Below the pieces are notes generated by a model. It searched no databases and was not told where the DNA came from. It saw only the letters and a list, made by a program, of their open reading frames with translations. From contig JASGMR010000006.1 of NCBI GenBank assembly GCA_030156385.1, positions 1-48,561 on the forward strand: 48,561 nt of DNA, read 5' to 3'. Positions 9,143-15,841 of this stretch are shown here, piece by piece. The DNA is from Kosmotogales bacterium (lineage in GTDB: Bacteria > Thermotogota > Thermotogae > Petrotogales > Kosmotogaceae). Position 1 is the first letter of the stretch; every line of letters starts with the position of its first letter. Made by a program: the position numbers and the translations under genes.

Positions 9143-10438
9143 TTAATAAACTACAAGGAAGCTGAATTTATTTGCAAATATCAACATCAGCAATGCCACT
9201 CCACCCATAAACGCTGCGGGGATCATTATTGCCTTCAAAAATGACATATAGCTTCCTTCGTATTCTACCGTTGATATTGTTACTCTTCCCACTATCCTGG
9301 ATGGTGGTAACGCATCACCAAGAGGGAACATGAAACTCAATGCGGCGGCCACTATCGTTACATTCACACCTATTGAATTGAAAAGGAATATTATCGGCGT
9401 TCCTAATATAACCGCACTTCCATAGCTGAGTGAACCCTGGGCAAATGGTAAGAAAAACAATGCCGCTACGTATATCAGAACTACAGGCAAGGTTACAAAC
9501 GTTATCGCTATCAATCCCCTGACTCCTGTTGCGGTCATTATGTTGACAAGTGTTCCAACGCTTATTACTGTTGCAAGGAGCGGGAATACCTGTTCCATGG
9601 TTACATTGATCGTTGAAAACCAGCTCTTTATCCCTTTTCTCTTCGGACTGCAGAGTATTGATATCAGAGCACAGATAATAAATGTCAAAGGCAGTCCCAG
9701 TACGGGCAAGTAGAACGCCAGATACTTCTGCATGAGGAAAAGAACTACAAGTGATATCAGAGGTAATGAAATTCTTATCCAGTTCATTCCCTCAATCGGT
9801 TCCGGTAATTGATCCAATATTTCCTGTTTATCCTTAGGCTTCGCACCCCAGCCAAAGAAAATTATTGTGAAGGTCCCTATAACTAAGAGAGGCGCAAGCA
9901 ACGGAATATCAAAACCTACATAAGGCATATTCGCCTGAGCACACATTAACATGGCCCAAAGATTTATAGGAGGACATACGGCCGATAACACGGCAAACAT
10001 GAATACAAAACCCACGACTTTCTTCTTGCCTAATCCCATATATCCCAGTACTGTTGAAACCATTCCACCAACTACAAAAATCGATACACTTCCCGCGCCC
10101 GTCAAAGCACCCGGGATCAACATAATGCCTCCCAGCAATATAAAAACTATCCATTTCTTCGAATGAAAATTCTGTACAATCGCTCTTACTATAGCATCCA
10201 TAGCACCAGTCGCAGAATATATGTTTATAAATATCGCAGCGGTGATAAAAGTCATTCCCACATCGAAAAATGTAAACATACCTTCTACAAGCAGTCTAGC
10301 CGGAAATCCAAATCCTCCCACCAGTGCTCCAACAATTGCAGTTACTACCATCGATAATTCGGTGGACTTGAGTTTCCAACTGCTAATTGCGAAGGTTGCA
10401 ATCATTGCGATTAATACAATGGTCGCCTGCAAATACAT
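9143..10438 (-). CDS. TRAP-type large permease-like transporter
   Basis: The 431-residue protein has about twelve membrane helices and resembles DctM-type TRAP large subunits and related ion-transporter superfamily permeases, for example IPGALTGAGSVSIFVVGG and AVCPPINLWAMLM. Import of an anionic or amino-acid-like compound is the family expectation. A normal TRAP operon has a DctP-type binding protein and a four-helix DctQ; here the neighbours are a 202-residue secreted protein and a two-helix protein, so the system would be atypical. A frame start at the ATG near GGGGGG is well supported. Confidence 0.65.
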   Translation of the reverse strand: MYLQATIVLIAMIATFAISSWKLKSTELSMVVTAIVGALVGGFGFPARLLVEGMFTFFDVGMTFITAAIFINIYSATGAMDAIVRAIVQNFHSKKWIVFILLGGIMLIPGALTGAGSVSIFVVGGMVSTVLGYMGLGKKKVVGFVFMFAVLSAVCPPINLWAMLMCAQANMPYVGFDIPLLAPLLVIGTFTIIFFGWGAKPKDKQEILDQLPEPIEGMNWIRISLPLISLVVLFLMQKYLAFYLPVLGLPLTFIICALISILCSPKRKGIKSWFSTINVTMEQVFPLLATVISVGTLVNIMTATGVRGLIAITFVTLPVVLIYVAALFFLPFAQGSLSYGSAVILGTPIIFLFNSIGVNVTIVAAALSFMFPLGDALPPSRIVGRVTISTVEYEGSYMSFLKAIMIPAAFMGGVALLMLIFANKFSFLVVY

Positions 10439-10469
10439 ATTTTTTTACCCCCCGTATTATTTTTTATTT

Positions 10470-11078
10470 CTATTCAGTTGGAAACATTTGTTGGACAACT
10501 TGCATAAAATCAAGGGTCTCATCGATGTAAGTTATAGGAACACCGAGCTCCTGCGCCATATTTGTGAACTTCCCATCACTGTCTCCGTCTTTTTTGACTA
10601 TTATATAGTCCGCAAATGGAATTATAGCATCGATCGATCTTTCATCTGCACTTCCGGTTTTTCCCCTTCTGGCATCTCCTTCGATCTGAGCTGCAATTAT
10701 TGTCATTCCCAATTTCTTGGCTTCTTCAATCATAAGATTCAATCTCTTTATTTCATCGTCGATTGTAATTCCGGAGGCTCCCAGTCCCTTTGCCGAAGAA
10801 CCTATTATTACAAAGAGTATTTCGTAATCCTTCTTAGTAAGATCCGTTGAATCCTCCTTCAATGGCTCTGCATTGTAATCAAAATCAGTGGGCAACAATG
10901 CTTTGGATTGAAACATGAGCAACCTGGCCATTTTACCACCTGGGCCCTGTCCTGCATTAGTCAACAAAAATGGTGTTTCACCCTTTATAGGTGCATCACC
11001 TGTGACAGCAGCCAGCACAAAGGTATTGAATACCATCAAAATAGCAACAAAAAAAAGCAAAACTTTTAAAGATCTCAT
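10470..11078 (-). CDS. Small secreted protein, possible binding component (DUF6305-like)
   Basis: The 202-residue product has a clear signal peptide (cleavage after about residue 23, VLA-AVTG). The mature part looks like a compact alpha/beta fold: GQGPGGKMARLLMF, then ILFVIIGSSAKGLGASGI, then MTIIAAQIEGDARRGK. I think it resembles DUF6305-type proteins but cannot confirm this. It is the first gene of the operon, ahead of the TRAP-like permease, and so may capture the substrate outside the membrane. The ATG follows AGGAGGGG. Confidence 0.6.
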   Translation of the reverse strand: MRSLKVLLFFVAILMVFNTFVLAAVTGDAPIKGETPFLLTNAGQGPGGKMARLLMFQSKALLPTDFDYNAEPLKEDSTDLTKKDYEILFVIIGSSAKGLGASGITIDDEIKRLNLMIEEAKKLGMTIIAAQIEGDARRGKTGSADERSIDAIIPFADYIIVKKDGDSDGKFTNMAQELGVPITYIDETLDFMQVVQQMFPTE

Positions 11079-11136
11079 AAAACCCCTCCTATATAGTATA
11101 ATAGATTTTATTACTAATCCTAACTAAATTTCAAAC

Positions 11137-11148
11137 ACCAAATTTGGT
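11137..11148. promoter_or_regulatory. Perfect palindrome ACCAAATTTGGT
   Basis: This 12-bp perfect palindrome lies about 60 bases upstream of the secreted-protein/TRAP operon start at 11078. It is a possible operator; the regulator is unknown. Confidence 0.35.
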
Positions 11149-11304
11149 CACATTAAATAATTATTTCCGATTATTATCAATTATTATGTTTTTTCTCTGT
11201 TCATGTAAACTTGATTGAAAGCAACTCATATATTCTTCGTTTTCCGTAAAAAAAGCTTCATACGCTATTATGAAAAATTGATTGTAACTGAAAAAACATA
11301 TTTA

Positions 11305-11347
11305 TGACTTGAGTCACTATTGATTTTTTTTCAAATGGTGGTATAAT
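11305..11347 (+). promoter_or_regulatory. Promoter of the micropeptide array, with upstream inverted repeat
   Basis: A -35-like TTGATT (11320-11325) and a perfect TATAAT (11342-11347) are 16 bases apart, predicting a start near 11354. The inverted repeat TGACT-TG-AGTCA (11305-11316) lies immediately upstream of the -35 element and could be an activator or repressor site. Confidence 0.65.
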
Positions 11348-11382
11348 ACTTTTGAATTTTTGAGAAAGCGAGGTGTGCATGA

Positions 11383-11478
11383 ATGATTTTAAGATTTAGA
11401 ACCATCGTAAAAGTTGATAATGTTGCAGGGATGAGTGTGCCACGTCGCATCTTGTACGAACGTATGGTGATGATTTGA
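11383..11478 (+). CDS. 31-residue leader ORF before the terminator
   Basis: The ATG is 7 bases after GAGGTG, the same spacing as the later micro-genes, and the ORF ends 24 bases before an intrinsic terminator. The product is basic and hydrophobic with the segment GMSVPRRILYERM; it lacks the C-terminal motif of the downstream peptides. It is therefore best read as an attenuation leader or a distinct peptide. A competing ATG at 11379 opens only six codons. Confidence 0.45.
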   Translation: MILRFRTIVKVDNVAGMSVPRRILYERMVMI

Positions 11479-11538
11479 GAGTGATCTCTTTTACATATAT
11501 AGCGACCGTGGCGTAGACCACGGTCGTTTTTTTTTGGA
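11401..11538 (+). terminator. Structured leader with intrinsic terminator (attenuator candidate)
   Basis: CGACCGTGG (11503-11511) and CCACGGTCG (11518-11526) form a perfect 9-bp stem with loop CGTAGA, followed by nine T residues. Upstream, ACCATCGT (11401-11408) can pair with ACGTATGGT (11460-11468), enclosing a smaller GATG/CATC hairpin. The ribosome binding site GGAGG of the first micropeptide gene starts at the base after the T-tract. Transcription must pass this terminator, or start after it, to express the array. Confidence 0.75.
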
Positions 11539-11548
11539 GGTAAGAATT

Positions 11549-11668
11549 ATGTTATTTGAAGACAAAATCATCAACAAGTCGAAGCAGGAGAAGGAGAGTT
11601 CAGAGAAGTCGAAAAAAGTCAACAAACCAGATTCTTTTCAGTATCATGTGAAAAAGATAATACTGTAA
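11549..11668 (+). CDS. Micropeptide 1 of the SDF-x-x-Y array (39 aa)
   Basis: GGAGG lies 8 bases before the ATG. The N-terminal two-thirds is very lysine- and glutamate-rich; the tail DSFQYHVKKIIL aligns without gaps with the last 12 residues of the micropeptides at 11857 and 12008 (D-[FS]-[LF]-x-Y-[NH]-x-[QK]-[KR]). It is the most divergent member. There is no signal peptide, no double-glycine leader and no cysteine. Function unknown; the conserved tail suggests recognition by a shared partner such as the downstream exporter. Confidence 0.6.
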   Translation: MLFEDKIINKSKQEKESSEKSKKVNKPDSFQYHVKKIIL

Positions 11669-11694
11669 GAATCCATGGCGAAGGAGGTAAAAAA

Positions 11695-11852
11695 ATGACA
11701 AAAAAGAGAACGGGTATTTTGAAAATGTGAACGTCAGAGTTGTATACAAGGAATCCGCAGTGTTGATGTTTATGACGGTAGGCGCTCTGTTCCAAAGCGG
11801 GTCGGAAAACATCAGATTATCAATATTTATTATCACAGATCTGGGGAGGTAA
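11695..11852 (+). pseudogene. Possible frameshifted member of the micropeptide array
   Basis: AAGGAGG is 7 bases before an ATG, but the frame stops after 11 codons (at 11730). At codons 2-4 the sequence A-AAA-AAG (11700-11706) is a classic -1 slippery heptamer. A -1 shift there opens a 52-residue product ending at 11852, five bases before the next ATG and inside its ribosome binding site. The shifted product does not carry the shared motif. In a third frame, bases 11812-11838 resemble the motif-coding DNA (S-D-Y-x5-Q). It could be a decayed copy, a sequencing error or a real frameshift gene. Confidence 0.35.
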
Positions 11853-11856
11853 GTTT

Positions 11857-11979
11857 ATGTTTGATACAAACAAAAAAAGCTACAAAGGAAAGATGAGTGT
11901 AAACAAAATTATAAAAGAGGCAAGGGTTGAAATAGTGAGTGATTTTCTACCCTATAACATTCAGAAAATAGATTTATAG
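11857..11979 (+). CDS. Micropeptide 2 of the SDF-x-x-Y array (40 aa)
   Basis: The ATG lies 7 bases after GGGGAGG. The product has a lysine-rich front and ends in the motif SDFLPYNIQKIDL. The S-D-F-L-x-Y-N-x-Q-[KR] core is shared with the next micropeptide, whereas the first 25 residues are unrelated to it. No membrane helix or signal peptide is seen, so export would need a dedicated machine. It is part of a tandem array read in the same direction as the ABC exporter at 12334. Confidence 0.7.
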   Translation: MFDTNKKSYKGKMSVNKIIKEARVEIVSDFLPYNIQKIDL

Positions 11980-12007
11980 AAATCGATTAAATAAAGGAGG
12001 AATTTTT

Positions 12008-12130
12008 ATGTCTTTAAAAAATAAAAACAAAAAAAGAAGAAGAGATTTAAGGTATTTGGATTTGAGTAAAGCAAAAGCAGATGCTGTCTCAGATTTTCTC
12101 TCTTACAACAATCAGAGATTCAAGATATGA
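12008..12130 (+). CDS. Micropeptide 3 of the SDF-x-x-Y array (40 aa)
   Basis: AAAGGAGG is 7 bases from the ATG. The first 13 residues are extremely basic (KNKNKKRRR), and the tail is SDFLSYNNQRFKI, nearly the same as micropeptide 2. Both peptides have exactly 40 residues with the motif starting at residue 28. The basic front might bind nucleic acid, membrane or a transporter; this is inference only. Confidence 0.7.
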   Translation: MSLKNKNKKRRRDLRYLDLSKAKADAVSDFLSYNNQRFKI

Positions 12131-12165
12131 GCGAGGAAGTCTGAAACATATTCGGGGGTGAAGAA

Positions 12166-12303
12166 ATGTTATCTGCAGGAAAAAGAGGATTCAGAAACAC
12201 TATCAACGAAAAACGCGGAGAATGTTCGGGATTATGTAATGCGGAGTCGATAATCATCTCAGATTTTACCCTTTACCAGGAACAGAGGGTAAAATTCGAA
12301 TAA
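12166..12303 (+). CDS. Micropeptide 4 of the SDF-x-x-Y array (45 aa, two cysteines)
   Basis: GGGGG lies 7 bases before the ATG. The tail ISDFTLYQEQRVKFE keeps S-D-F-x-x-Y-x-x-Q-R. This copy differs in having two cysteines four residues apart (C-S-G-L-C, residues 20-24), which could form a disulfide or bind metal. It ends 30 bases before the ATPase gene start, supporting one transcription unit. Confidence 0.7.
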   Translation: MLSAGKRGFRNTINEKRGECSGLCNAESIIISDFTLYQEQRVKFE

Positions 12304-12333
12304 TTTTTCCAATTTATCTGGGAGGTGAATTTA

Positions 12334-13140
12334 ATGGCAATTGCCATTCACGCGAAAAATATAGTTAAGAAATTTAAGAAGAACAAAAAAATCGTCACGG
12401 CCTTAAAAGGTATAGACATCGATATTTACGAAGGTGAAATATACGGATTACTGGGGCCCAACGGTTCAGGCAAATCTACATTCATAAGAATTGCTTCCAC
12501 ATTGCTTTTTCCTGATGAAGGCGAGATCGAGATCTTCGATCATGATGTGAGGAAACACCCGAAATATGTACAGGAAATAATGAACAGAGTTTCGGTAGAG
12601 GCCAGTTTCTTCAGAAAGTTATCCGCTTATGAAAATCTGTTTTACTCTGCGGGTATTCACGGAATAAGTAAAAAAGAAGCTTTTAATAAGATAGAAAGTT
12701 TGATAGATAAAGTCGGTCTGGACAGGAAGAGACTCAAAGATCCCCTTGAGGACTTTTCAAGGGGGATGCAACAAAAAGTTGCAATAGCGAGGGCATTCAT
12801 GACCGACCCAAAAATATTGTTGCTCGACGAACCGACAACAGGATTGGATCCCAGAGCGAAAAAGGATGTTCAGAAATTAATCCTCGATCTGAGAGCCAGA
12901 ACGAAGGCAACTATTTTACTGACGACTCACGATATGAATGAAGCAGAAAAACTGTGCGACCGGGTTTCAATAATTCATAACGGAAGAATAATGATAACCG
13001 GTCACCCGCAGGAATTAAAAAGAAAGCTGGTGAATAAAATATCCAATCCGACATTCGAAGATGTATTCATAGAATTCACCGGCTTGTCTTTTGAGGATGC
13101 TGAATACGGAAAAAGTTCCAAGGAGGTTGTATCCGCATGA
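12334..13140 (+). CDS. ABC exporter ATP-binding protein
   Basis: The 268-residue ATPase has Walker A GPNGSGKST (41-49), the signature variant FSRGMQQ (141-147), Walker B ILLLDEP (161-167) and switch histidine in TTHD (197-200). This is the CcmA/DrrA-type architecture of ABC-2 exporters. The ATG at 12334 follows GGAGGTG; an in-frame GTG at 12325 lies within that site and is rejected. The stop overlaps the start of the permease gene (ATGA), so the two are co-translated. Position after four micropeptide genes suggests it exports them or protects against them. Confidence 0.9.
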   Translation: MAIAIHAKNIVKKFKKNKKIVTALKGIDIDIYEGEIYGLLGPNGSGKSTFIRIASTLLFPDEGEIEIFDHDVRKHPKYVQEIMNRVSVEASFFRKLSAYENLFYSAGIHGISKKEAFNKIESLIDKVGLDRKRLKDPLEDFSRGMQQKVAIARAFMTDPKILLLDEPTTGLDPRAKKDVQKLILDLRARTKATILLTTHDMNEAEKLCDRVSIIHNGRIMITGHPQELKRKLVNKISNPTFEDVFIEFTGLSFEDAEYGKSSKEVVSA

Positions 13141-13967
13141 GTGTAAAACCTTTGGCCAGAGAGTTGAGAGCTTCTCTGGCTTTTATAGAAAGAAATTTCA
13201 ATCTCACGAAGAGATATTGGAAATGGGAAGTGGTTTTTTTCTTATATACAATAGCCAATTCTATAACCATGGGATTCATCGGAAAGGGAGTAGAAGCCTT
13301 TTCAGGAACGCCTGTTGATACGAATTATCTGATACTTTACATGCTTATCGGTTCAATTTTGTGGGGGTATCTTTCTATACTCTTCGAAATAGTAGCCGAA
13401 ACTGTCGCGTGGGAAAGATGGGAAGAAACCATTGAATATACATTCATGGCCCCGGTGAGAAGATCGACTCATCTTCTGAGCACCTGTGGATATGCCATTT
13501 TATACGGACTTTTAAGAAGTGTGGTTATACTTGGAATAGTGTCCTTCTTCTTCGATCTGAATCTGGCTGGGGCAAATTTCATTTCGGCCGTAGGTATTCT
13601 TTTCGTCGCCAGTTTCTCTTTTATAGGGCTTGGAGTTGTAGCAGCCATACTGCCACTCATTTCCCCGGAAAAGGGCGTTCAGGTCGTTCATATATTTCAG
13701 GCGCTGTTGCTCATGTTTTCGGGTGTCTATTATGAAATTGACGTACTGCCTGTATGGATGCAGAACGTTGCAAAACTATCACCCGCAACGTATGCTCTCA
13801 GAGGAATGCGGGCCTCAATTCTGGAAGGGCAGAATTTTTCCAGCCAATGGAGCAATATATGGCCTCTCATTTTAATGGGAGCGGTTTTGTTGCCTGCAGG
13901 TCTGAAAATCTTTTCTATAATGGAAAAATGGGCAAAAAGAAAGGGTGTCTTAAAAAGAAGTGGTTAA
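13137..13967 (+). CDS. ABC-2 type permease
   Basis: The 276-residue protein has six predicted membrane helices and the ABC-2 pattern: a cytoplasmic ATPase-contact region (WERWEETIEYTFMAPVRR, about residues 87-105) and the late SGVYYEIDVLPVWMQNVAKLSPATYALRGMR segment. Such permeases export drugs, polysaccharides, lipids or peptides. With the ATPase encoded by the overlapping upstream gene it forms a two-component exporter. No peptidase domain is present, so cleavage of exported peptides would need another enzyme. Confidence 0.85.
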   Translation: MSVKPLARELRASLAFIERNFNLTKRYWKWEVVFFLYTIANSITMGFIGKGVEAFSGTPVDTNYLILYMLIGSILWGYLSILFEIVAETVAWERWEETIEYTFMAPVRRSTHLLSTCGYAILYGLLRSVVILGIVSFFFDLNLAGANFISAVGILFVASFSFIGLGVVAAILPLISPEKGVQVVHIFQALLLMFSGVYYEIDVLPVWMQNVAKLSPATYALRGMRASILEGQNFSSQWSNIWPLILMGAVLLPAGLKIFSIMEKWAKRKGVLKRSG

Positions 13968-13984
13968 TAACCGCTTCTTTTTTT
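13954..13984 (+). terminator. Terminator at the end of the exporter operon
   Basis: AAAGAAGTGGTTA pairs with TAACCGCTTCTTT and runs into a T-tract (to 13984). The permease stop codon sits within the stem. ABC-F expression therefore needs readthrough or a separate promoter. Confidence 0.7.
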
Positions 13985-14009
13985 GATATTATAAATAAGA
14001 GGTGAAGAA

Positions 14010-15824
14010 ATGTTACTTACTATGGAAAAAATTGGACACGATTACGGAAACGGTTTTCTTTTTGAAAATGTTTCTTCCTCACTATATAAAAAGGACAAAA
14101 TAGTACTTATAGGAAAAAATGGAAGTGGTAAAACCACTCTTCTGAAAATTTTATCCGGAAAACTCGAACAGTCGGAGGGATCACTTTATGTTTCTTCCAA
14201 CCTAAAGATAGGCTATCAGACACAGGAAAGAATTAAAAATATGGATCAAAAACTTTTCGATTACTATATGGAAAGTATAAATCTGGTTTTAAAGGATACC
14301 GAAGAGTATTACAGTTTTGAGAGAAGGGTAAGATCAATTCTCACCGGTCTGGAATTCCCCGAAAAAACATGGGAAAGAAAGATCTCCAGTTTCTCGGGAG
14401 GCGAGATAACGAGAATTTCACTCGGAAAATTACTTCTCGTGGACTATGATCTGTTAATACTGGACGAACCCACCAATCACCTCGATATAGAATCGGTTCA
14501 ATGGTTACTGAACTTCATAAAAAATTACAACGGGGCCGTGATCCTCGTTACTCATGACAGATACCTGCTGAGAAAAGTCGGAAATCGTTTCTGGGAATTG
14601 AACTCGGGTTCACTCTGGGACTTTAAAGGTGATTTCGAACTTTACAGAAAAGAAAGAGAAGTGCTCCTGAAAAGTGGTTTGAGACAGAGAGCGAATATGG
14701 AAAAGGAAATAGATAGATTGACCGCCATCGCAAAAAGATACAGAATATGGGGAGAAGATAAATTCATCAAGCAGGCGAAAAGCAAGGAAAGACAGGCAGA
14801 AAAATTAAAAACGCAGATGAATGAAATAAATCTGCCGGATGAAGAAATAAAAGAACAAAAAATCTCCATACCCGAACCCAGCAGAACGGGTTATGTGGTT
14901 CTCAGCATAGAAGATTTATCGTACAATTACGGCGATAAAAAAATATTTAAAAAAGTTCATCTCGAACTCAACAGAAGAGAAAAACTTTCGATTCTGGGAA
15001 TAAACGGAAGCGGTAAAACCACCCTTTTAAACCTGATCACCGATAACATTCCAAGAAAAACCGGAGAAATACAATGGGGATACAATGTCAAATGGAAGTA
15101 TCTATCCCAGTTAAAGGAAGATTTGAACAGAGATAACGATGTTCTCAAAGAAATCTGGAAAATTAAACCCTACTGGCCGGATTTTGAAATCAGAAAATAT
15201 ATAGGAAGATTCGGATTTACAGGAGACGATGTTTTCAAAAACGTGGGCGAGTTGAGCGGAGGAGAAAAAACAAGACTGGCCTTGAGCAAAGTAATACTTC
15301 AGGCGCCCAATGTCCTGATAATGGACGAGCCCACAAACAACCTTGATATCTGGACTATCGAAAGTCTTGAAAAAGTCTTGAAAGAATTCAAGGGTGCCAT
15401 TATTCTGGTTTCCCATGACAGGGATTTCGTCGAGAATATCTGTGATAAATACGTTCTTATAGAAAATCAAAAACTGAAAAAGATCGGGTCACTGGATTAC
15501 TATCTGAAACACATCTTCGACAACAACGAAACGAAAAAAGAGGAAAGCGAATCCAAAATCTCATATAAAGAAAGAAAAAAGATGCAGAACAGGTATAAAT
15601 CGATAATAAGAAAAATAGAAGAACTGACAGAATCTTCAACCGAACTGGAGATGGAGCTCGAAATACTTAATAAAAAAATGTTCACCTTCGGTTCCGATTA
15701 CGAAAAAATAGAGCAGTTTAATAAAACAAAAAAAGAAAAGGAAGAAAAAGTTATCTTCCAGCTCGAGGAAATAGAAAATCTAAAACAGGAAAAGATAGTT
15801 ATAGAAAGCAGTCTGGATGACTGA
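14010..15824 (+). CDS. ABC-F family ATPase (Uup-like)
   Basis: The 604-residue protein has two ABC domains and no membrane segment: Walker A GKNGSGKT (35-42) and GINGSGKT, signatures FSGGE and LSGGE, and Walker B LLILDEPTNHLD and LIMDEPTNNLD. The linker between domains is charged and helical, and the C-terminal 100 residues form a charged coiled coil as in Uup. ABC-F proteins act on the ribosome in translation control or antibiotic protection. It starts 25 bases after the exporter terminator and could protect the cell if the micropeptides act on ribosomes, but it may simply be a housekeeping factor. Confidence 0.85.
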   Translation: MLLTMEKIGHDYGNGFLFENVSSSLYKKDKIVLIGKNGSGKTTLLKILSGKLEQSEGSLYVSSNLKIGYQTQERIKNMDQKLFDYYMESINLVLKDTEEYYSFERRVRSILTGLEFPEKTWERKISSFSGGEITRISLGKLLLVDYDLLILDEPTNHLDIESVQWLLNFIKNYNGAVILVTHDRYLLRKVGNRFWELNSGSLWDFKGDFELYRKEREVLLKSGLRQRANMEKEIDRLTAIAKRYRIWGEDKFIKQAKSKERQAEKLKTQMNEINLPDEEIKEQKISIPEPSRTGYVVLSIEDLSYNYGDKKIFKKVHLELNRREKLSILGINGSGKTTLLNLITDNIPRKTGEIQWGYNVKWKYLSQLKEDLNRDNDVLKEIWKIKPYWPDFEIRKYIGRFGFTGDDVFKNVGELSGGEKTRLALSKVILQAPNVLIMDEPTNNLDIWTIESLEKVLKEFKGAIILVSHDRDFVENICDKYVLIENQKLKKIGSLDYYLKHIFDNNETKKEESESKISYKERKKMQNRYKSIIRKIEELTESSTELEMELEILNKKMFTFGSDYEKIEQFNKTKKEKEEKVIFQLEEIENLKQEKIVIESSLDD

Positions 15825-15841
15825 TCCTTTCTTTCTGTTTT

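Noticed and set aside
10221-10850. 209-residue plus-strand ORF
   Set aside because: Spans two minus-strand genes and the gap between them; composition is that of an antisense reading.
11756-11800. Apparent similarity of a third-frame translation (VDVYDGRRSVPKR) to the leader ORF (VDNVAGMSVPRR)
   Set aside because: Needs a gap, has no start codon in frame and is preceded by a stop; too short to separate from chance.
11600-11836. 78-residue minus-strand ORF across the micropeptide region
   Set aside because: No ribosome binding site and no recognisable fold; it lies opposite plus-strand ORFs with strong ribosome binding sites.
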